Shown one piece after another: positions 1 through 6,422 of a stretch of 13,644 nucleotides of DNA. The position numbers and the translations under genes were made by a program. Numbering within the stretch: position 1 is the first letter of the stretch; each line of letters starts with the position of its first letter. The notes under the pieces are model-generated. The model searched no databases. It was not told where the DNA came from and saw only the letters and a list, made by a program, of their open reading frames with translations. The stretch is from Candidatus Woesearchaeota archaeon (GTDB lineage: Archaea; Nanobdellota; Nanobdellia; Woesearchaeales; DSVV01). The stretch covers positions 1-13,644 of the forward strand of contig JACQSP010000143.1 of NCBI GenBank assembly GCA_016205905.1, read 5' to 3'.

Positions 1-33
1 CAGTTATATTTTTACTTAAAAACAAAAGCTTAC

Positions 34-1143
34 TTAATAAGTAACCATTCCGTCTAATTTATCCACTCTTCGCTGATGCCTGCCGCCTTCAAATTCTGTG
101 CTGTACCATGCATCAAATATCTTCTTAGCTGATGGCAAAGATGTTGTTCTTTCTCCCATCACTAGAATATTTGCATCATTATGTTTTCTTGACATTTCTG
201 CATCGAAAACAGAATTGCATTTTGCTGCTCTTATTCCTTTATATCTGTTTGCTCTTATGCTAATTCCTATGCCTGTTCCACAGATTAATACTCCTCTGTT
301 GTATTCTTTTTTTAGAATTTCTTTAACAACCTTGTCAGCATAATCTGGATAATCAACGCTTTCTTCGTTATAACAACCGAAATCTTTGTAAGCAATGCCT
401 TTTTTGTCAAAGTATTTTTTCAAACTTTCTTTTAATTTGTATCCACCATGATCAGAGCCTAAAGCTAGTATGTCTTTCATTTTTTCAATGACCTCCTTTG
501 GTGTTAAATCTTTATATTCTTCTTTTGGAGCATAAATGCCTGTGCCGCTTACAATAACATCAACCCCTGCATTAATTGGGATGTGAACATTGCTAAGTTT
601 TATCCCGCCGTCAACTTCGATTAATGTGTCTAATCCCTGCTTATCTATCATTTCTCTCAGTATTTTTATCTTATCTGTGACAGATTGAATGTATCCTTGG
701 CCGCCTTTTCCTGGCATGACACTCATCAGAAGAACCATATCAACGCTCTTAAGTAAATCCTCAACCTTTGATAAAGGTGTATCTGGGTTTAAGGCAATGG
801 CAGGCTTTACTCCATGTTTTTTTATTTTTTTAATCACAGCCAATGGGTCTTGTGCTGCTTCAATATGAAATGAAATATAATAAGGGTAGAACTTTGCATA
901 TCTTTCAATGTTATCTAATGGATTAGCAATCATCAAATGCACATCCAACGGAACATTTGTATTGCTTTTTACTGTTTTAATGTGTGACTCATTATAAAAC
1001 AGGGATGCGCCGCCTTTTGCGTCTTTAACAAACTCGCCGTCTGTAACATCAATATGAAAATAGCTTGTATTAGAGGCAGCCTTTACTGCCTTTGCCAAAT
1101 CCTTTTTTTCAATTGTGAACAAAGAAGTTGAGATTTTTACCAT
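34..1143 (-). CDS. Bifunctional ribulose-phosphate 3-epimerase / ribose-5-phosphate isomerase B fusion
   Basis: A 369-residue fusion of two non-oxidative pentose phosphate enzymes, predicted to interconvert xylulose-5-P, ribulose-5-P and ribose-5-P in the cytoplasm. Residues 1 to about 224 are a ribulose-phosphate 3-epimerase TIM barrel: HIDVTDGEF (30-38), DVHLM (67-71), MSVMPGKGGQG (140-150), IEVDGG (175-180) and VSGTGIY (198-204). The likely metal/catalytic residues are H30, D32, H69 and D178. Residues 226-369 are RpiB: SDHGGY (230-235), DYPDYAD (264-270), CGTGIG with candidate catalytic Cys288, HNDANIL (321-327) and FEGGRHQRR (351-359). Both halves are near full family length with a linker of only a few residues and no frameshift, so both are probably active. 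A TATA-like box lies about 26 nt upstream of ATG 1143, which fits a (near-)leaderless start. Downstream on the minus strand is a T-rich tract (about 12-29). The domain calls are strong; the substrate set is inferred from the families. Confidence 0.93.
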   Translation of the reverse strand: MVKISTSLFTIEKKDLAKAVKAASNTSYFHIDVTDGEFVKDAKGGASLFYNESHIKTVKSNTNVPLDVHLMIANPLDNIERYAKFYPYYISFHIEAAQDPLAVIKKIKKHGVKPAIALNPDTPLSKVEDLLKSVDMVLLMSVMPGKGGQGYIQSVTDKIKILREMIDKQGLDTLIEVDGGIKLSNVHIPINAGVDVIVSGTGIYAPKEEYKDLTPKEVIEKMKDILALGSDHGGYKLKESLKKYFDKKGIAYKDFGCYNEESVDYPDYADKVVKEILKKEYNRGVLICGTGIGISIRANRYKGIRAAKCNSVFDAEMSRKHNDANILVMGERTTSLPSAKKIFDAWYSTEFEGGRHQRRVDKLDGMVTY

Positions 1144-1167
1144 GTTGTATATTTATAATTTCTGAAG

Positions 1168-1176
1168 TTTTTAAAG
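1168..1176 (-). promoter_or_regulatory. TATA-like box of the epimerase/isomerase gene
   Basis: The minus strand reads CTTTAAAAAC here. Its centre (about 1172) is 26-29 nt upstream of ATG 1143, the archaeal TATA-to-start distance, so the transcript would begin at or within a few bases of the start codon. No Shine-Dalgarno sequence is present. Assigned by position and composition only. Confidence 0.45.
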
Positions 1177-1262
1177 CTTGTTAATTAGAAGGGACTTCAA
1201 AGTTTTCTAAGACTTATTTTCTAATGTATATTTAGTGTATTTATCTTCTACTTCATTATCCT

Positions 1263-2507
1263 TTAATTTAACTCACTCTTAAATCTTTCCAAGAATACAT
1301 TAAAATCCTTATCTTTCACGCAAGTGCCGCAGGCATAATCATGGCCTCCGCCATAACCTTCCAGGCCAATTAATGCCTTTTTTATTTTATCCGGAAGCTT
1401 GTGCTTGTTTGAGCGGATGCTGCATTTAAACTCTCCGCTTTTTTCTCTGCATACAATAATTACTTTATCAGGATATTTATACAATAATTCATTGCTTAAG
1501 TCAGAAGTGAATGACCACTGTTTTTCTGTATAAAAAAAAGTTAAGATATTTTCATGGATGTTTTCTTTTTTAACAGCCTTTAATAATTCTTGGTAAAGCT
1601 GGTTTATTTTCTCAAACTGCTTGTAGATAAACCTTCCCTGAGATGTTGTTTTTTTCATGATTTCATCAGGATGCTCTATCCTCGTCAAGACTTTGATAGA
1701 CGACATAACCTCTTTATGCTGGCCTTTTAATATAAATGAAAATACTCTTGTCAATTGCCCAATTTTTGAGCCAAATAAGGCTTTTTCAGGCTTATTGACT
1801 TTCTGGCTTAGCAGTTTAGGATATTGTCTGGTAAACTCGCTCTTGAAATCAGGAAGGAGCCAGTCGCCAACACACCCAACCATTGCAATCCAGATATCTT
1901 TTGTTGGCGGTTCTGTTATGTTCTCGTCTTTATCTATTTTTTTTGGTTCTGTTATTTCTGCTGTGTTTGTTTTTGATATATCCTTTTCTATTATATCTGT
2001 TTTTGGGATATTCGTTTCTGTTATATTTGTTTTTGAGATATTCTTTTCGGTTATATTTGTCCTTGATATATTCGTTTCTGTTATATTTATCGAATTTATT
2101 TTTGTTCTATTATCGTCTTCAATAATATTTATTATTTTATAGCACCAATAACTTACACATCTTTCATCTTTCTCATCATAAACATGCGGATTGAAATAAA
2201 TAAGATTATCTTGTTTAATTTGGCATATATCATGATGGTCTATATAGATTACTGGCATTGATAATTTTTTCAGAAAGTTCTCGCTTATTTTTGGAATATC
2301 AACAATAAATATCTTGTCTGGCTCATAATCTTTGACAGAATTAAGAAATTTCTCGTCAAGGACAGGATATGTTTTCACAACAATGCCTTTTCCAGCCTGC
2401 TTGTATCTGTACAGCAGCAGGAAGCTTGATAATCCGTCCGGGTCATCATCAAAGAAGAACAATGGCCTTGAGCAGTTATCCAGCTCTTTTTTTATTTTCA
2501 AAAGCAT
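1263..2507 (-). CDS. DHH/DHHA1-family phosphoesterase (RecJ-like) with internal 10-residue repeats
   Basis: A 414-residue DHH-superfamily phosphoesterase, the fold of RecJ/GAN exonucleases and nanoRNases; the likely substrate is single-stranded nucleic acid or a small (oligo)nucleotide. Motif I is DDDPDGLSS (20-28), motif II includes IVD (68-70), and the signature motif is YIDHHD (88-93). The C-terminal DHHA1 substrate-binding motif is GYGGGHDYACG (384-394). Between the DHH part and the rest lies a low-complexity insert: five 10-residue units at 141-190 of the form NITETNISRT, rich in Asn, Thr, Ile and Lys. This is probably a surface loop or linker. It is divergent from the Nre repair gene, which is compatible with a DNA metabolism role but does not prove it. 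ATG 2507 lacks a clear Shine-Dalgarno sequence. An in-frame 11-codon ORF ending in TAA lies immediately upstream at 2535-2570. The exact biochemical activity cannot be assigned from sequence alone. Confidence 0.85.
   Translation of the reverse strand: MLLKIKKELDNCSRPLFFFDDDPDGLSSFLLLYRYKQAGKGIVVKTYPVLDEKFLNSVKDYEPDKIFIVDIPKISENFLKKLSMPVIYIDHHDICQIKQDNLIYFNPHVYDEKDERCVSYWCYKIINIIEDDNRTKINSINITETNISRTNITEKNISKTNITETNIPKTDIIEKDISKTNTAEITEPKKIDKDENITEPPTKDIWIAMVGCVGDWLLPDFKSEFTRQYPKLLSQKVNKPEKALFGSKIGQLTRVFSFILKGQHKEVMSSIKVLTRIEHPDEIMKKTTSQGRFIYKQFEKINQLYQELLKAVKKENIHENILTFFYTEKQWSFTSDLSNELLYKYPDKVIIVCREKSGEFKCSIRSNKHKLPDKIKKALIGLEGYGGGHDYACGTCVKDKDFNVFLERFKSELN
1938..2087 (-). repeat. Five 30-bp coding tandem repeats in the DHH gene
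   Basis: Five consecutive units of exactly 30 bp encode residues 141-190: NITETNISRT, NITEKNISKT, NITETNIPKT, DIIEKDISKT and NTAEITEPKK. Degeneracy increases toward the C-terminal end. The unit length is a multiple of three, so copy-number changes keep the frame. Open frames on the opposite strand across this region are shadows of the repeat. Confidence 0.9.
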
Positions 2508-2534
2508 ATTATTTCTTTCTTTTTCTTTTCCTTC

Positions 2535-2570
2535 TTATTTTCCTTCTTTTTCAGTTGGCATTTCCTTCAT
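2535..2570 (-). other. 11-codon upstream ORF, in frame with the DHH gene
   Basis: ATG at 2570 opens an 11-codon frame (MKEMPTEKEGK) that ends in TAA at 2537-2535. After this stop the same frame continues without another stop into the DHH protein, whose ATG is at 2507. A TATA-like box at 2593-2600 is placed so that transcription would start right at this upstream ATG. It could be a leader peptide, an ancestral N-terminus cut by a stop mutation, or chance. Confidence 0.4.
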
Positions 2571-2592
2571 AATAAAAATAAACTTCCACCAG

Positions 2593-2600
2593 TATTAAAA
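2593..2600 (-). promoter_or_regulatory. TATA-like box upstream of the DHH gene
   Basis: The minus strand reads TTTTAATA, centred near 2597. This is 26-27 nt upstream of position 2570, the upstream ATG rather than the DHH start at 2507. If the box is used, the DHH mRNA has a leader of about 64 nt beginning with the short ORF. Confidence 0.4.
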
Positions 2601-2626
2601 GTTTTCTAAAAAAATCTGTAAAAAAC

Positions 2627-2650
2627 TAAAGCGCTACTTAAAGCGCTACT
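2627..2650. promoter_or_regulatory. 12-bp tandem repeat with AGCGCT cores between divergent promoters
   Basis: AAAGCGCTACT occurs at 2628-2638 and again at 2640-2650, a 12-nt periodicity. Each copy carries the palindromic hexamer AGCGCT, unusual in this AT-rich intergenic stretch. The pair lies between the minus-strand TATA box (2593-2600) and the plus-strand TATA box (2664-2671), a good place for a regulator acting on both genes. No binding protein can be named. Confidence 0.45.
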
Positions 2651-2663
2651 AATTCTCAATAAT

Positions 2664-2671
2664 CTTTATAA
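2664..2671 (+). promoter_or_regulatory. TATA box of the Nre gene (leaderless)
   Basis: CTTTATAA, centred near 2668, lies 26 nt upstream of ATG 2694. Transcription would therefore start at the start codon, which agrees with the lack of a Shine-Dalgarno sequence. Confidence 0.55.
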
Positions 2672-2693
2672 TCATAAAAAATATTCCATTCAC

Positions 2694-3890
2694 ATGAACA
2701 TTAATTACATCAAAGACAAGGGCAAAACACTTCATTATCATGGTTTAGACCCGAAAAGAATACAGTTAGATGCCAAATCAAAGTTTAACGAGATGGCCAA
2801 GCAGGATTATTTTGGAAGCGCTCCAAACATTTTTGTAGGAAAGTTTGGATATCCTGACATTAATGTGGGGATTCTCAATGTTGAAGAGTATAATAAACAC
2901 GACGAGCCATTTATATGGGTGGAAGAAAAAACACCAATTCCTAACATTATTGAATTAAGAACACAGCTTGTTAATTCACTGTTCAAGGCAAATATTCAGA
3001 CATTTGACTCCAAACTTTTAGAGATGTCACAAGAAATAAGCCTTGCCCACAAGCCAGTTGACGTCGAGATTAATCTCGCAAAAAAGCCACAGTTAAGCCT
3101 GACTATGTTTGACGACGCAATGCCTCACGGCCCGAGAGTAGCGATTAAAAGTGCGAAAATAACAGAGAACCCTAAAATACCACAGGCAATTGAGAAAGCA
3201 ACAGGTGATATTTATTTCAAGGCAGAAGAGGCTGTTTTCTCTTTGTATGACAAGGGCTTTGACGAACATTATCTAACCAAAGTTTTTTCACTGGCTAATT
3301 TAGGGCTGAAAAAGAACAGAAAACTTGTGCCGACAAGATGGTCTATTACAGCTGTTGACGATATTGTAGGCAAAAATATCATTCAGGAAATAAAGGACAA
3401 CAATAAAACAGAATATCTTGCATTCTTTGGAAGCTATTTAGGGAATTATTATCTTATTTTAATGTTTCCGGAAATCTGGAGCTATGAACTATTTGAGACG
3501 ATAATTACTGAACAGAATATGTTCTCAACAGATTATGAAAGCTATCAGGGCAGGACAGAGTATGCTGAATCAACTGCTGGCGGCTATTATGCTGCGAGAA
3601 TTGCAGTGCTGGAACAATTAAGACTCATGAAAAAACAATCGAGTGTGCTTGCTCTGAGATTTATTAATCCAAATGAATATTTCGCTCCCCTTGGCGTGTG
3701 GGTTGTGCGAGAAGCAGCGAGAAATGCAATGCAAAACAAGCCGATTGAATTTGCCTCAAAAGAATTAATGCTGCATTATGCGCAGATTCTTGTTAAAAAG
3801 AGATTTAATTTTGATGTGAATGTCTTGCTGAGCCAAAGCAAATTATTGAAAAACATGGGCCAGCAGAGGAAGATATGTGAGTTTTTTTGA
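2694..3890 (+). CDS. NRE-family archaeal DNA repair protein with C-terminal PCNA-binding motif
   Basis: A 398-residue member of the archaeal Nre family. The family's haloarchaeal NreA has been linked to repair of mitomycin C damage together with UvrABC and PCNA. Characteristic stretches are NIFVGKFGYPDINVGIL (45-61), FDDAMPHGPRVAIKSA (139-154), PTRWSITAVDDIVG (213-226), the SYLGNYYLILMFPEIWSYELFE region (about 247-268) and the AESTAGGYYAARIAVLE region (291-307). The last eight residues, QRKICEFF (391-398), match the PIP-box pattern Q-x-x-I-x-x-F-F and sit exactly at the C-terminus, as expected for docking on the sliding clamp. I see no N-terminal Cys-x2-Cys zinc-finger pairs, which some family members carry. 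It is transcribed divergently from the DHH phosphoesterase. ATG 2694 is supported by a TATA box 26 nt upstream, which implies a leaderless mRNA. Confidence 0.9.
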   Translation: MNINYIKDKGKTLHYHGLDPKRIQLDAKSKFNEMAKQDYFGSAPNIFVGKFGYPDINVGILNVEEYNKHDEPFIWVEEKTPIPNIIELRTQLVNSLFKANIQTFDSKLLEMSQEISLAHKPVDVEINLAKKPQLSLTMFDDAMPHGPRVAIKSAKITENPKIPQAIEKATGDIYFKAEEAVFSLYDKGFDEHYLTKVFSLANLGLKKNRKLVPTRWSITAVDDIVGKNIIQEIKDNNKTEYLAFFGSYLGNYYLILMFPEIWSYELFETIITEQNMFSTDYESYQGRTEYAESTAGGYYAARIAVLEQLRLMKKQSSVLALRFINPNEYFAPLGVWVVREAARNAMQNKPIEFASKELMLHYAQILVKKRFNFDVNVLLSQSKLLKNMGQQRKICEFF

Positions 3891-3898
3891 AGGTTTTT
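3882..3898 (+). terminator. Oligo-T terminator after the Nre gene
   Basis: A run of seven T (3882-3888) overlaps the stop codon and is followed by five more T (3894-3898). Oligo-T tracts without a stem are the usual archaeal intrinsic termination signal. The upstream run encodes the terminal Phe-Phe of the PIP motif. Confidence 0.45.
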
Positions 3899-3949
3899 GT
3901 TAAGTCTAAAAAGTAAAAACTACCTTGTAATAACAACAGTATCAAAACA

Positions 3950-3958
3950 TTTAAATAT
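3950..3958 (+). promoter_or_regulatory. TATA box of the 4001 gene
   Basis: TTTAAATAT, centred near 3954, predicts transcription from about 3980, leaving a leader of about 20 nt. The leader contains GGTGA at 3992-3996, four bases before ATG 4001, complementary to the archaeal 16S 3' end. This leadered arrangement with a Shine-Dalgarno sequence differs from the leaderless neighbours. Confidence 0.5.
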
Positions 3959-4000
3959 GGTTTCTTCTTACCTCTCCTAAACTAATCCATTGGTGAAATC

Positions 4001-4834
4001 ATGACATTAAATGAAATTGTTGAAAGAGTGAGTGAAGGCGGAAATTTATTAGCGAATCTTGCATTAATAAAACCAGAAACATGGGAAGATTCTGTTCAAG
4101 TCTTTAGAGCAAAAGATTTTGGAGTAATTACTGCCAACATGGCTATTTACAGACTTGTTGATGGTGAAGCAGTGTTTGAGATGCTTGGAAAAGAAAGTAA
4201 TCCTTTGATGGATGAAACGGATGAAACACTTAGAGAATATGCATATGGTGGTACGCTTAGAGAATATGTATATGATGGTATTCTCAAGAATCAGTTCTTT
4301 TTTCCTCAAAGTCCAATAAAAGAGCAGATTAAATCAGCTAAATCATTAGTAATAGTGCAAGTGCGTTATTCTGGATTAAGATTGGAAACTGAAGGTTGCG
4401 ATAAAAATTATGCTTATGTCAAATTCGATGGCAACAATACTGATGAAGAGAAAAAATTGTTTAATGGAGTTTATGGCACTGATAATCTTTGCAATGGAAC
4501 TAAAGTTCATCTTTTAAGGGGATATGTTGTTGATAAACAATTAAGAAATAAAAAAGATGATTTTATTGTGCGGGCATGCTATTTCCACGACGACCAGAAT
4601 TTCTGTGCCATTGCCAGGTTCATCAACAGTTACATTAGTGCTGTTCGTGGGGTACGTCGTGTAGAGGTCGCCGAAGGCGACGCGCAGAAAGAACAAGAAG
4701 TAGTTACAGAAGAACCAAAATTAGTTACTGAAGAGCAGGCAGTTAGGTATTTTACACAAAATCCTGTTACTACAAGTGATGGAGCGCAAGTATTATCTAA
4801 AGTAACCAATGCATTTTATCAGAGCAGAAAATAA
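4001..4834 (+). CDS. Unrecognised 277-residue soluble protein with a 9-residue tandem duplication
   Basis: I do not recognise this protein. It has no signal peptide and no obvious membrane segment. Residues 76-93 contain two tandem 9-residue units, TLREYAYGG and TLREYVYDG, inside an acidic stretch. The central part (about 112-185) looks like an alternating beta-rich domain (SLVIVQVRYSGLRLE, NYAYVKFDG). Residues 186-220 include IVRACYFHDDQNFCAIARF. After about residue 222 it becomes a charged, Glu- and Val-rich linker (EVAEGDAQKEQEVVTEEPK) and a short helical tail. The stretch from about 4567 to 4690 is GC-richer than the rest of the gene and contains a perfect GTCGCC-GAA-GGCGAC hairpin (4667-4681), which may mark an insertion. 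The start is supported by GGTGA four bases upstream and a TATA box at 3950. It has its own promoter and no evident operon partner. Confidence 0.75.
   Translation: MTLNEIVERVSEGGNLLANLALIKPETWEDSVQVFRAKDFGVITANMAIYRLVDGEAVFEMLGKESNPLMDETDETLREYAYGGTLREYVYDGILKNQFFFPQSPIKEQIKSAKSLVIVQVRYSGLRLETEGCDKNYAYVKFDGNNTDEEKKLFNGVYGTDNLCNGTKVHLLRGYVVDKQLRNKKDDFIVRACYFHDDQNFCAIARFINSYISAVRGVRRVEVAEGDAQKEQEVVTEEPKLVTEEQAVRYFTQNPVTTSDGAQVLSKVTNAFYQSRK
4226..4279 (+). repeat. 27-bp coding tandem duplication
   Basis: Two adjacent 27-bp units (4226-4252 and 4253-4279) differ at only a few positions and encode TLREYAYGG and TLREYVYDG. A shorter Asp-Glu-Thr repeat just upstream (about 4217-4228) suggests this spot is prone to slippage. 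Confidence 0.85.
4667..4681 (+). repeat. Perfect GC-rich hairpin inside the 4001 gene
   Basis: GTCGCC-GAA-GGCGAC forms a perfect 6-bp stem with a three-base loop, encoding part of the VAEGDA linker. It stands out by base composition from the surrounding AT-rich coding sequence. It could be a small palindromic insertion or chance. Confidence 0.4.
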
Positions 4835-5191
4835 CCTTATGCTAGATTTTCATTAATGCTTTTCAAGTTGTAGAGAACAATCTGCTGCAAAACTTGGCCC
4901 AGCCAGTGATAATCTCTTTTCTTTCCCCCTTTCTTTTGCTCACCTTTCTTAATCTTACACTAAAAATATGGTTTAATCTCTTCTACCTGAAGGAAAGAAG
5001 AAGCTGCCCGAAGATGAGTGCGGATAAGTCCATCCTCTTACTATTCTAAGTACCCATAATTATCATTAATGATAATTTAGGTAGTATAAAATAGTATGAA
5101 TTAGTGCCAACATATACCATGGTTTTTGACACTATTTGTATAAAAATTTAGGTCACTTACTATACATTTTAACTTTCTTTCTTCCGCAATG
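4835..5191. other. Intergenic region without a gene
   Basis: About 360 nt between the 4001 gene and the methyltransferase promoter. No open frame longer than about 15 codons on either strand has a plausible start. It contains a pyrimidine-rich stretch (about 4915-4950), a 20-bp palindrome (5058-5077) and an imperfect inverted repeat, AGTGCCAA / TTGACACT (5103-5110 and 5126-5133). I see no tRNA, no convincing C/D-box RNA and no terminator stem. Confidence 0.6.
5058..5077. repeat. Perfect 20-bp palindrome
   Basis: The segment with half-site AATTATCATT is perfectly self-complementary over 20 bp. It is flanked by TACC (5051-5054) and GGTA (5080-5083), which extend the symmetry with short unpaired gaps. 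It lies about 115 bp upstream of the methyltransferase TATA box, further than a usual archaeal operator. Confidence 0.55.
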
Positions 5192-5200
5192 TTTATATAT
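5192..5200 (+). promoter_or_regulatory. TATA box of the THUMP methyltransferase gene; decides its start
   Basis: TTTATATAT, centred near 5196, lies 27 nt upstream of ATG 5223. It points to a leaderless transcript from that ATG and argues against the in-frame ATG at 5136, which lies upstream of the promoter. Confidence 0.65.
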
Positions 5201-5222
5201 CTCATCAACTTCTGTTGTATAC

Positions 5223-6383
5223 ATGAAAGGCCTAGCAATTTGCCATAAAGGTGTTGAGGATATTACTTTAACAGAGATAAAAGAATTAATAGATGAGGAA
5301 GGCATTGTCCAAGACAGCACAGTTGTATTCGCAGCAGACATAGAAAAACTCATTAAATTAACTTATTTGGGAAGAAGCATAAGGAGAACTTTATTGCTTT
5401 TGGGCAGGGCAAAGATCAGCCAAAGCTTTAAAGAGCTTAAACCATTGCTTGCACAATTGGCGCAGCAGATTGACACTGCTCAATGGCTGGACGGCAAAAC
5501 ATTCAAGGTTGTCTGCGAAAGAATCGGCGAGCATGAGTTTGGCTCTCAGCAGGTTTCTGAAGTATTCGGAGAATTACTGCTGAACAAACATAAAGCTGCT
5601 ACAAATAACAGCGCTAAAACCAGCACCAAAGTTGTAATGAATGACCCGCAGACAGTTGTTTATATTTTTATTAATCATAAAGACCTCTATATTGGCATTG
5701 ATTTCTGCGGCGCTGATTTAAGCAAGAGAGAATACAAAATATTTGCAAACAGCTCGTCGTTAAACGGAGCAGTTGCATATTCGCTAATAAGGATTGCAAA
5801 GTTAAAGCACAATGAAACAATGGTAGATCCTTTCGGCGGCTCTGGCGTGATTCCCATTGAAGCTGCATTATTCCTTACAAACAAGTCTGTAAACTTTTTC
5901 AGAAAGGACAAACTGCTTTTTACAAAATCATTAAAAGTTGACTTAAACCTATTGGATAAAACCTTCTCTCCTTATTTTAAGATAATTACCTATGACAATC
6001 AGATAAATTACATGAAAGCAATCAAGAAAAATGCGCAGATTGCCGGCGTGAATAAATCCATTAATGTCAGCAAGGTTGATTTGCAATGGCTGGACACAAA
6101 ATTAGACAAGCAAAGCGTTGATAAAATAATAACGCATCTTCCTGTGCCTTCAAAAACAGTTCCGACAGACAAAATAGACAAGATTTACAATGAATTCTTC
6201 CATCAGGCAGATTATATATTAAAACTAAGCGGAACCATTACTTTTATCGTCGAAAAAAATGCTGGATATAAAGATTCAATTAACAAGTGCACAATATTAA
6301 ATAAATACAAGTTAATTGAAGAAAGAGAAGTAATGCAAGGCCAGCAGCCAATGAAGATTTATGTTATGAACAAGCAGAACTGA
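5223..6383 (+). CDS. THUMP-domain class I SAM-dependent RNA methyltransferase (UPF0020/Trm14-like)
   Basis: From ATG 5223 this is 386 residues. The N-terminal part (about 1-155) fits a THUMP RNA-binding region: MKGLAICHKGVEDITLTEI at the start, then TFKVVCERIGEHEFGSQQVS and VVYIFINHKDLYIGIDF. A linker (GADLSKREYKIFANSSSLN) leads into a Rossmann methylase. SAM motif I is DPFGGSGVIPIEAA (202-215). Where N2-guanine methylases usually carry (N/D)PP(Y/F), this protein has THLPVPSK (304-311), an atypical motif IV. The family modifies tRNA or rRNA guanines, so tRNA is the likely substrate, but the altered motif makes the target uncertain. The frame extends upstream to ATG 5136, which would add a hydrophobic 29-residue segment. 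I reject that start because the TATA box at 5192-5200 lies between the two ATGs. Confidence 0.83.
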   Translation: MKGLAICHKGVEDITLTEIKELIDEEGIVQDSTVVFAADIEKLIKLTYLGRSIRRTLLLLGRAKISQSFKELKPLLAQLAQQIDTAQWLDGKTFKVVCERIGEHEFGSQQVSEVFGELLLNKHKAATNNSAKTSTKVVMNDPQTVVYIFINHKDLYIGIDFCGADLSKREYKIFANSSSLNGAVAYSLIRIAKLKHNETMVDPFGGSGVIPIEAALFLTNKSVNFFRKDKLLFTKSLKVDLNLLDKTFSPYFKIITYDNQINYMKAIKKNAQIAGVNKSINVSKVDLQWLDTKLDKQSVDKIITHLPVPSKTVPTDKIDKIYNEFFHQADYILKLSGTITFIVEKNAGYKDSINKCTILNKYKLIEEREVMQGQQPMKIYVMNKQN

Positions 6384-6390
6384 ACTATAA

Positions 6391-6398
6391 TTATAAAC
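6391..6398 (+). promoter_or_regulatory. TATA-like box of the nucleotidyltransferase gene
   Basis: TTATAAAC, centred near 6395, is about 28 nt upstream of ATG 6423, suggesting a leaderless transcript independent of the methyltransferase gene that ends at 6383. Confidence 0.45.
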
Positions 6399-6422
6399 CA
6401 TTTTCGAGATATTTGTTTAAAC

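Noticed and set aside
1657..2142. Plus-strand hydrophobic frames across the DHH gene (161 and 80 codons)
   Set aside because: They are the antisense reading of the Asn/Thr/Ile/Lys-rich repeats and DHH coding sequence; the minus-strand frame has clear family motifs.
4905..5050. C/D-box sRNA (GTGATAA near 4917, CTGA near 4987)
   Set aside because: The C-box match is poor, no C'/D' pair is evident and no closing stem is seen; evidence is insufficient.
5136..5222. Upstream ATG giving the THUMP methyltransferase a hydrophobic, signal-like N-terminus
   Set aside because: The TATA box at 5192-5200 lies downstream of this ATG and fits a leaderless start at 5223, where the THUMP protein begins naturally (MKGLAICHKG).
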